From Falsiroseomonas sp051433165 (lineage in GTDB: Bacteria; Pseudomonadota; Alphaproteobacteria; Acetobacterales; Acetobacteraceae): a DNA stretch of 64,000 bases. The notes below the pieces were generated by a model, which was not told where the DNA came from, ran no database searches, and worked only from the letters and a program-made list of their open reading frames with translations. Location of the stretch: positions 12,580-76,579 of the forward strand of contig NZ_JBHMFS010000022.1 in assembly GCF_051433165.1 (NCBI RefSeq), read 5' to 3'. Shown piece after piece: positions 58,330 through 64,000 of the stretch. How positions within the stretch are numbered: the stretch's first letter is position 1; each line of letters begins with the position of its first letter. The translations under genes and the position numbers were made by a program.

Positions 58330-59724
58330 ATGGAAATCCAGTTCCACAACAGCGCGACGCGCCGCAAGGAGCGGTTCGCGCCGATCGATGACCAGCATGT
58401 CCGCATGTATGTCTGCGGCCCGACCGTCTATGACTTGGCGCATCTGGGCAATGCGCGGCCCAATGTAGTGTTCGACGTGCTGGCGCGGCTGCTGCGGCAG
58501 GCCTATCCGCGCCTGACCTATGCCCGCAACATCACCGATGTCGAGGACAAGATCATCGACCGGGCGCGGGAAAGCGGCGAGACCATCGAGGCACTGACCG
58601 CCCGCACCACCGCCGAATTCCGCCGCGACATGACGGCCCTCGGCGTACTGCCGCCGGATGTGGAGCCGACCGCGACCGGCAGCATCCCGGAGATGGTGGC
58701 GCTGATCGAGCGGCTGATTGCCAATGGCCATGCCTATGCGGCGGAGGGCCATGTGCTGTTCTCCGTCGCAAGCTTCCCCGAATACGGCGCGCTGTCTGGC
58801 CGCTCGACGGATGAATTGCTGGCCGGCGCGCGGGTCGAGGTGGCGCCCTACAAGCGCGATGCGGGCGATTTCGTGCTGTGGAAGCCCTCCACCCCGGAAC
58901 AGCCGGGCTGGGACAGCCCCTGGGGGCGCGGTCGGCCGGGCTGGCATATCGAATGCTCCGCCATGTCCTGGAAGCAGTTCGGGCCGGATTTCGACATTCA
59001 TGGCGGCGGCGCCGACCTGATGTTCCCGCACCACGAGAATGAGGTGGCGCAATCCCTCTGCGCCTTCCCGGGTAGCCATTACGCCCGCTTCTGGCTGCAC
59101 AACGGCATGCTGCTGGTGGATGGGGAGAAGATGGCCAAGTCGGCCGGCAACTTCCTGACCGTGCAGGACATCCTGCGCCACGGCCCCTGGGCAGGCGAGG
59201 CGTTCCGGCTGCTGCTGCTGCGCACCCACTACCGCGCCCCGCTGGACTACAGTCAGGCGGCGCTGGAGGAAGCGCGGCGGGAGCTGGATCGCTTCTACCG
59301 TGCCCTGTCGAAGCTGGCGGCGATCGAGCCGGAGCAGGGCGACACGCCGCATCCGGTGGAAGCGCCGCCCTTCGAACAGGCGCTGGCGGATGATCTGAAC
59401 ACGCCGCTCGCCCTGGCCACGCTGCACCACCTGGTCTCCACGGTGAACGACCGCCTCGCCCAGGGGTCGGAGGTGGGCCTAACCCATCTCAAGGGCCGCA
59501 TCCTGGCCTGCGGCGCGCTGCTGGGCCTGCTGGGCACGGCGCCGGAGGCCTGGTTCCGCGGCGAGGCCGGCGATGCTGCGGCGATCGAGGTCGCCATTGC
59601 GGCGCGCCTTGCCGCACGCCAGGCGAAGGAGTGGGCGGAGGCGGATCGGATCCGGCATGATCTGGCGGCGCAGGGCATCCTGCTGGAAGACGGACCGCAG
59701 GGCACGAGCTGGCGCCGTGCATGA
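58330..59724 (+). CDS. cysS: Cysteine--tRNA ligase
   Basis: A predicted 464-residue class I synthetase. Near the start, YVCGPTVYDLAHLGNARPNV holds the zinc Cys and the HIGH-like HLGN. GWHIECSAMS supplies another zinc Cys, FPHHENEVAQS the zinc His/Glu, and KMAKSAGNF is the KMSKS loop. It attaches cysteine to its tRNA. It lies directly behind gltX, forming a two-synthetase transcript, and is followed by several hairpins. Confidence 0.97.
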   Translation: MEIQFHNSATRRKERFAPIDDQHVRMYVCGPTVYDLAHLGNARPNVVFDVLARLLRQAYPRLTYARNITDVEDKIIDRARESGETIEALTARTTAEFRRDMTALGVLPPDVEPTATGSIPEMVALIERLIANGHAYAAEGHVLFSVASFPEYGALSGRSTDELLAGARVEVAPYKRDAGDFVLWKPSTPEQPGWDSPWGRGRPGWHIECSAMSWKQFGPDFDIHGGGADLMFPHHENEVAQSLCAFPGSHYARFWLHNGMLLVDGEKMAKSAGNFLTVQDILRHGPWAGEAFRLLLLRTHYRAPLDYSQAALEEARRELDRFYRALSKLAAIEPEQGDTPHPVEAPPFEQALADDLNTPLALATLHHLVSTVNDRLAQGSEVGLTHLKGRILACGALLGLLGTAPEAWFRGEAGDAAAIEVAIAARLAARQAKEWAEADRIRHDLAAQGILLEDGPQGTSWRRA

Positions 59725-59734
59725 CCCACTTGCT

Positions 59735-59784
59735 TTCCCCTCGGGGGAAGGTTCTATCGAACCCTCCGGCCCGTCAACCGGAGG
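59735..59784 (+). promoter_or_regulatory. Tandem hairpins between cysS and the DUF305 gene, the last covering the ribosome site
   Basis: Three short inverted repeats follow one another: TTCCCC-TC-GGGGGAA (59735-59749), GGTTC-TATC-GAACC (59750-59763) and CCTCCGG-N8-CCGGAGG (59763-59784). The third contains GGAGG, the ribosome site for the ATG at 59792, in its 3' arm, so folding would hide it. The first may serve to end the cysS transcript. Confidence 0.5.
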
Positions 59785-59791
59785 ATCCGAC

Positions 59792-60160
59792 ATGCCCCGC
59801 CTCGCCATCGTCACCGCCCTGTCCCTGGTGCTGACCGGCCCCGCCTTCGCGCAGCCCCGGCACCAGCACCATGGCCACCATGCGGCACCGGCGACCACGG
59901 AAACCGCGAGCACGCGCGAATACCGCGCCGCCAGCGAACGCATGCATCGCGACATGGCTATTCCCTATACGGGGAATGCGGATCGGGACTTCGCCGCCGG
60001 CATGATCCCGCATCACCAGGGCGCCATCGACATGGCCCGGATCCAGCTGCGCCACGGCACGGATCCGGAGATGCGCCAATTGGCCGAGGCCGTGATCCGC
60101 ACGCAGGAAGCCGAGATCGCCATGCTCCGCGCCTTCCTCGCCCGAACAGCCACGCGATGA
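59792..60160 (+). CDS. DUF305 exported protein, His-rich
   Basis: A predicted 122-residue protein with a signal peptide (RLAIVTALSLVLTGPAFA). The mature part starts with a His-rich stretch (RHQHHGHHAAPA), then MHRDMAIPYTGNADRDFA and the family core MIPHHQGAIDMARIQL, with His pairs that suggest copper or other metal binding. DUF305 proteins often accompany copper-resistance genes; none is adjacent here. The stop overlaps the methyltransferase start by ATGA. Confidence 0.88.
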   Translation: MPRLAIVTALSLVLTGPAFAQPRHQHHGHHAAPATTETASTREYRAASERMHRDMAIPYTGNADRDFAAGMIPHHQGAIDMARIQLRHGTDPEMRQLAEAVIRTQEAEIAMLRAFLARTATR

Positions 60161-60999
60161 CGGGCGGGCGGGCGGATGGCCGCGCGGTGCTGACGGCGCT
60201 GCCGGGCGAAAGCCCTATCATTGTGCTGGTGCGCCCGCAGATGGCCATGAACATCGGCACCACGGCGCGGGCCATGGCCAATGGCGGGCTGTTCCACATG
60301 CGCGTGGTGGCGCCGCGCGATGGCTGGCCGCAGCCTAACGCCTATGCCGCGGCATCCGGCGCCGACGCCATTCTGGATGCGGCGGAGGTGTTCCCGGACG
60401 TGCCCTCCGCCATCGCCGATTGTCACCGCGTGATGGGTACCTGTCCACGGCCCCGCCACGTGATTGTGCCGCTGCGTGATGCCCGCGCGGCGGCGGTGGA
60501 TCTGCGCGAGATCAACGGCCGTGGCCTGCGCGCGGCAGTCCTTTTCGGGCCGGAACGCGCGGGGCTGGAGACAGAGGATCTGTCGCATTGCGACACGCTG
60601 GTCCGCTACCCGCTGAACCCGCAGCACACCTCGCTGAACCTGGCGCAGGCCGTGATGATCCTGGCCTATGAATGGTGGATGGCCGCCGAGACCACCCCGC
60701 CGCGCCAGTTCCTGACCAACGGCACGCCGGTGGCGACCAAGGGCGAGCTGGAGAATTTCCTCAGCCGGCTGGTGGCGGAACTCGATGCCTCCGGCTTCCT
60801 GCACAACCCGCCCAAGCGCCCCGGCATGGTTCGCAACCTGCGCCACTGGTTCCAGCGCGGCGAGGTGACGGAGCAGGAATTGCGGACGCTGCATGGCGTG
60901 GTGACGGAACTGTCCACCGGCCGCATGCAGCGCGGCCGCTTCCCGGCGGAAGACCCCCTGCCGCCCTGGCATGAGGTCGCGCGAAAGGACAGCGCATGA
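60157..60999 (+). CDS. trmJ: TrmJ-type tRNA/rRNA 2'-O-methyltransferase (SPOUT family)
   Basis: A predicted 280-residue SPOUT enzyme. The SAM-binding knot shows VLVRPQMAMNIGTTARAM near the start, VLFGPERAGLETEDLSHCD, and NPQHTSLNLAQAVMILAYE, the pattern of TrmH group 1/TrmJ, which methylates the 2'-OH of position 32 in tRNA. The ~110-residue C-terminal extension is usual. It overlaps the DUF305 gene before it and the hydrolase after it by four bases. Confidence 0.87.
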   Translation: MTGGRADGRAVLTALPGESPIIVLVRPQMAMNIGTTARAMANGGLFHMRVVAPRDGWPQPNAYAAASGADAILDAAEVFPDVPSAIADCHRVMGTCPRPRHVIVPLRDARAAAVDLREINGRGLRAAVLFGPERAGLETEDLSHCDTLVRYPLNPQHTSLNLAQAVMILAYEWWMAAETTPPRQFLTNGTPVATKGELENFLSRLVAELDASGFLHNPPKRPGMVRNLRHWFQRGEVTEQELRTLHGVVTELSTGRMQRGRFPAEDPLPPWHEVARKDSA

Positions 61000-61859
61000 T
61001 CCACCCGGACGGCACCCCGGTTCCCGCGCTGCCCGACCCGCGCTTCTGCGAGGTGGACGCCGCGGCGCTCGGCCTGGAGGGGCCACGCCTGTCCTACATG
61101 GAGGCGGGGCAGGGGCCGGAGACGATCCTGTGTCTGCATGGCATTGGCGCCAACAGCATGGGCTGGCGCTTTTCGCTCGCCGGGCTGTCTGACCGGGCAC
61201 GGGTGATCGCCTGGAATGCGCCGGGATATTTTCTGTCCGACAGTTTTGTTGCGGAGGCACCGGCGCCCGAGGCCTATGCGGCGGTGGCGCTGGCGCTGCT
61301 GGATGCCGTCGGCGTGCGGGGGCCGGTCTGCGTCGCGGGGTCCTCCTTCGGCTCCATGCTCGGCGCCTGCCTGGCGGCGCGCCATCCGGCGCGGGTGGCG
61401 AAGCTGGTGATGATGGGCACCTCCCGCGGTCAGCGCTGGAAGGGGGAGGACGGACGCGCGGCGATGCTGGCGATGCGGCACGCTAGCGTGGCCGGCGGCG
61501 GCGTCGCCCTGGCGCGCACGCGGTCCGAAAAGCTGGTGGCGCCGGCGGCCGGGCCCCTGGTGCGGGACCTGGTGCAGGGCATGGTCGCCGCCACGCATCC
61601 GCGCGGACTGCTGCAGGCGGCGCGCTGCACGGACCAGGTGGACGTCATCGCCGATTTCGCGCCGCTGATCCGCGCGCCGACGCTCTGCATCAGCGGCGCG
61701 GAGGATGCGGTCAATCCGCCGGAAACGGTGGGGCGTTTGATCGCGGCGGCGATTCCCGGCGCGGAATTCGTCTCGCCACCGGGGATTGGGCACCTGCCGG
61801 AGCTTGAAGCGCCGGCCAGGACATTGGACCTTCTCCGCAAGCATTTCTTCGGAGCCTGA
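60996..61859 (+). CDS. Alpha/beta-fold hydrolase
   Basis: A predicted 287-residue hydrolase. The oxyanion HG motif is in LCLHGIGANSMGW, the nucleophile elbow in VAGSSFGSMLG (Ser in GSSFG), the acid Asp in ISGAEDAVNPPE and the His in GIGHLPELEAP. No signal peptide. It is followed by a Bug-family binding protein with two bases between, so it may act on a carboxylated or ester substrate taken up by that protein; the substrate is unknown. Confidence 0.88.
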   Translation: MIHPDGTPVPALPDPRFCEVDAAALGLEGPRLSYMEAGQGPETILCLHGIGANSMGWRFSLAGLSDRARVIAWNAPGYFLSDSFVAEAPAPEAYAAVALALLDAVGVRGPVCVAGSSFGSMLGACLAARHPARVAKLVMMGTSRGQRWKGEDGRAAMLAMRHASVAGGGVALARTRSEKLVAPAAGPLVRDLVQGMVAATHPRGLLQAARCTDQVDVIADFAPLIRAPTLCISGAEDAVNPPETVGRLIAAAIPGAEFVSPPGIGHLPELEAPARTLDLLRKHFFGA

Positions 61860-61861
61860 CC

Positions 61862-62836
61862 ATGCGCCTCACCCGCCGCCACCTCCTCGCCGCCACGCTG
61901 GCCGCGCCTGCCATCGCCCACGCGCAATCGGCCGAGTTTCCGACGCGGCAGGTCCGCATCGTGGTGCCCTTCCCGCCGGGCGGCGGGCTGGACGCGCTGG
62001 CGCGCGCGCTGGCGAACCACCTCCAGGGCGTCTGGCGGCAGCCGGTGGTGGTGGACAACCGGCCGGGAGGGTCCACCGTGCCGGGCACCGATCTGGTCGC
62101 GAAGGCGGCGCCGGATGGTCTCACGCTGCTGATCACCGCGGATAATTCCATCACCTCCAACCCGCATCTGATCCGCGGCCTGCCCTTCGACCCAATGAAG
62201 GACCTCGCCCCGGTCAGCCTGCTGGTCGATGTGCACCAGATGGTGCTGGTGCACCCCTCGGTCGGCGCGCAGACCATGGCGGAGCTGGTGGCTGCCGCGC
62301 GGGCGGCGCCGGGGCGGTTCAACTTCGCCTCCTACGGCACGGCAAGCCAGCCGCATCTGTGCTTTGCGGCGCTGATGGCGCGCGAGCGGATCGAGATGGT
62401 GCATGTGCCCTATCGCGGCCTGACCCCGGCGGTGATGGCCACCCTGGCCGGAGAGGTGCAGATGACGCTGGCCGGCATCGCTTCCGGCGCCGCGCATATC
62501 CGGGCCGGGACCCTTCGTGCGCTGGCCGTCGGGCGGCCGACGCGGTTCGAGGCGCTGCCAAATGTGCCGACGCTGGATGAAACGGGCTTCGGCTATATCG
62601 ATCCGCGCACCTGGTTCGGCGCCTTCGCCCCGGCCGGAACGCCACCCGCGTTGCTGGCCCGCATCCAGCGCGACATCGCCGCCGCGATGGCGACGCCGGA
62701 GGTGCGCGACCGGCATCTGCTGCCCTCGGGCTACACGGTGCATGCCGCGACGCCGGAGGCGACGGCGGCCTTCCTGCAGCAGGACTTGGCCTACAAGGCC
62801 GGTCTGATCCGGACCGCCGGCATCACGCCGGATTAG
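61862..62836 (+). CDS. Tripartite tricarboxylate transporter substrate-binding protein (Bug/TctC family)
   Basis: A predicted 324-residue periplasmic protein. A twin-Arg-like signal (RLTRRHLLAATLAAPAIAHA) is followed by VRIVVPFPPGGGLDALAR, VVDNRPGGSTVPGTD and HVPYRGLTPAVMATLAGEV. It shares the family with the protein at 10498 but is not a recent duplicate at the sequence level. No TctA/TctB genes are nearby. It closes the DUF305-trmJ-hydrolase run. Confidence 0.92.
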   Translation: MRLTRRHLLAATLAAPAIAHAQSAEFPTRQVRIVVPFPPGGGLDALARALANHLQGVWRQPVVVDNRPGGSTVPGTDLVAKAAPDGLTLLITADNSITSNPHLIRGLPFDPMKDLAPVSLLVDVHQMVLVHPSVGAQTMAELVAAARAAPGRFNFASYGTASQPHLCFAALMARERIEMVHVPYRGLTPAVMATLAGEVQMTLAGIASGAAHIRAGTLRALAVGRPTRFEALPNVPTLDETGFGYIDPRTWFGAFAPAGTPPALLARIQRDIAAAMATPEVRDRHLLPSGYTVHAATPEATAAFLQQDLAYKAGLIRTAGITPD

Positions 62837-62886
62837 GGCGTGATGACCTGAGGTGGAGAGGTCTGAACCACGCGACCGGACAAGGT

Positions 62887-63090
62887 CTAGTTCAGGCGCT
62901 TGGCCAGACGGCGGGCCTGCACATAGCCGATCAGCCCCGCCACCGGGGCTGCCGGCATCAGCAGCAGCCAGCCGAGATGCTGCCCGCCAATGACCAACCC
63001 CATGCCGATGCCAAGCATCAAGCCGCCAACCAAGCTGCCGACGACGCCGGCGCTGAGGCCGAGGATCAAGATATCTTCGCGTGTGACCAT
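62887..63090 (-). CDS. Small two-helix membrane protein
   Basis: A predicted 67-residue protein starting at ATG 63090 (MVTREDILILG). A Gly-rich hydrophobic helix (GVVGSLVGGLMLGIGMGLVI) is followed by a second helix (LGWLLLMPAAPVAGLIGYV) and a basic tail ending RRLAKRLN. I do not recognise the family. A longer version beginning at a TTG (63126) is less likely because it would run into the rpsD promoter. It is divergent from rpsD. Confidence 0.6.
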   Translation of the reverse strand: MVTREDILILGLSAGVVGSLVGGLMLGIGMGLVIGGQHLGWLLLMPAAPVAGLIGYVQARRLAKRLN

Positions 63091-63119
63091 GGGCAGGGAG
63101 TAAGGGTGGACAGCGCGGT

Positions 63120-63149
63120 TTGACAAGCCGGCTCTCGCGCTTCTATAGC
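63120..63149 (+). promoter_or_regulatory. Sigma70 promoter of rpsD
   Basis: A perfect TTGACA (63120-63125) is followed after 17 bases by CTATAG (63143-63148), or after 18 by TATAGC. Transcription would start near 63156, leaving a ~150-base leader before the rpsD ATG. Confidence 0.8.
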
Positions 63150-63250
63150 GCCGCCACTTCCGGGAACGCGGACAGGCCTTCGGGGCCTGCGCCCGCCCTT
63201 GGCCATCCCGGCCTCGGGCCTACCGGGACAACCCGCCGCGATGCCCACAA

Positions 63251-63294
63251 GGGTGCCGGCACAAGCAAGAACCGGCAACCCCTACGGGTGCCGG
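63251..63294 (+). promoter_or_regulatory. rpsD leader with two mutually exclusive hairpins
   Basis: GGGTGCCGG occurs twice (63251-63259 and 63286-63294) on either side of CCGGCAACCC (63272-63281), which can pair with either copy. The downstream pairing puts a hairpin 3 bases before the ribosome site AGGAGAAG (63297-63304); the upstream pairing frees it. S4 is a known translational repressor in other bacteria, so a switch controlling rpsD is plausible. Confidence 0.45.
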
Positions 63295-63307
63295 GCAGGA
63301 GAAGCGC

Positions 63308-63925
63308 ATGACCAAGCGCGCAGAAAGCAAGTACAAGATCAATCGCCGCCTCGGCGTGAACCTCTGGGGCCGTGCGAAGTCCCCGATCGCCAAGCGCGAA
63401 TACGGCCCCGGACAGCACGGGCAGCGCCGCAAGCAGAAGCCGACCGACTTCGGCGTGCAGCTGATGGCGAAGCAGAAGCTGAAGGGCTACTACGGCAACA
63501 TCGGCGAGAAGCAGTTCCGCAAGTACTACGAGGAAGCCGTGCGCCGTAAGGGCGACACCTCGGAGAACCTGATCGAGATCCTAGAGCGCCGCCTGGACAC
63601 CATCATCTACCGCATGAAGCTGGCGGTGACGCCCTTCGCCGCGCGGCAGTTCGTGAACCACGGTCATGTGCTGATCAACGGCAAGCGCCTCAACATCCCG
63701 TCCTATCTTGTGAAGGACACGGATGTGATCGAGGTGAAGGAAAAGTCGAAGCAGCTTACCTGCGTGCTGGATGCCGCGCAGTCTGGTGAGCGCGACGTGC
63801 CGGAATACATCGAGATCGACCACCGCGCGATGCGCGGCCGCATCCTGCGCGCGCCGAAGCTGAGCGATGTGCCGTATCCGGTGCAGATGGAACCGAACCT
63901 GGTGGTTGAGTTCTACTCGCGCTGA
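63308..63925 (+). CDS. rpsD: 30S ribosomal protein S4
   Basis: A predicted 205-residue ribosomal protein that nucleates 30S assembly on 16S rRNA. KRAESKYKINRRLGVNLWG at the start, YGPGQHGQRRKQKPTDFG and the S4 RNA-binding domain (ILERRLDTIIYRMKLA, then VNHGHVLINGKRLN) are diagnostic. AGGAGAAG lies 3-4 bases before the ATG. It stands alone rather than in the alpha operon, as usual in alphaproteobacteria, with its own promoter, leader and terminator. Confidence 0.98.
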   Translation: MTKRAESKYKINRRLGVNLWGRAKSPIAKREYGPGQHGQRRKQKPTDFGVQLMAKQKLKGYYGNIGEKQFRKYYEEAVRRKGDTSENLIEILERRLDTIIYRMKLAVTPFAARQFVNHGHVLINGKRLNIPSYLVKDTDVIEVKEKSKQLTCVLDAAQSGERDVPEYIEIDHRAMRGRILRAPKLSDVPYPVQMEPNLVVEFYSR

Positions 63926-63945
63926 TCAGGCCGACCGATCGAACG

Positions 63946-63980
63946 AAAAAAGGCGGGGTCCAATGGATCCCGCCTTTTTT
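63946..63980 (+). terminator. Rho-independent terminator of rpsD
   Basis: AAAAAAGGCGGGGTCC, loop AATG, then GGATCCCGCCTTTTTT forms a long hairpin with one G-U pair and a six-U tail, 20 bases after the rpsD stop. The A-run on the 5' side makes it bidirectional. Confidence 0.95.
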
Positions 63981-64000
63981 GTTGGCCGATACTGTGCCGT

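Overview
The window is a dense, high-GC chromosomal segment of an alphaproteobacterium. Several features point to the family Acetobacteraceae (Roseomonas-like), without proving it: the gene families present, two orphan tripartite-tricarboxylate substrate-binding proteins, a class II DAHP synthase, an FNR/FixK-type site before a cbb3 oxidase operon, and the codon bias. No phage, IS element, CRISPR array, rRNA gene or replication origin is visible. One tRNA gene (Val, anticodon CAC) is present.

Layout. 1-1723: the end of an amidohydrolase and a soluble GAF/HisKA_2 histidine kinase. 1724-2737: a gene graveyard with the C-terminal end of a TetR regulator, a membrane-domain piece of an RND pump and a piece of a chemotaxis receptor. 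2738-11493: a catabolic cluster. A five-gene minus-strand operon encodes a three-part flavin dehydrogenase (2Fe-2S protein, NAD/FAD protein, DadA-like FAD protein) and the two subunits of a hydantoinase/oxoprolinase. It is divergent from an IclR regulator and a periplasmic binding protein, with nested inverted repeats between them. 11504-22114: scattered metabolic genes, including a LysR regulator, a TIGR03862 flavoprotein, a sugar-nucleotide-type epimerase, a lone molybdenum hydroxylase large subunit, an M19 dipeptidase, an amino-acid ABC permease with a divergent binding protein, and pdxA-pdxJ for vitamin B6.

22322-34422: a respiratory region. A TauE/SafE-like membrane protein and a large RTX calcium-binding protein precede a DUF2189 membrane protein. 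Divergent from the last is the complete ccoNOQP-ccoGHIS set for cbb3 cytochrome oxidase and its copper/assembly machinery, behind a perfect FNR/FixK box. A 58-residue membrane protein of unknown role overlaps the end of ccoS.

34685-64000: mostly housekeeping and central metabolism. It holds an indolepyruvate ferredoxin oxidoreductase fusion with an acyl-CoA dehydrogenase, an M20 peptidase, an EF-hand exported protein, tRNA-Val, gph, glmU-glmS (UDP-GlcNAc supply), a semialdehyde dehydrogenase, glutathione reductase, DAHP synthase coupled to nicotinate phosphoribosyltransferase, NAD synthetase, gltX, cysS, a TrmJ-type methyltransferase and rpsD with its own promoter, structured leader and terminator. 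Many neighbours overlap by ATGA or GTGA, which suggests translational coupling. Apart from 1724-2737, no stretch over about 300 bases lacks a gene.
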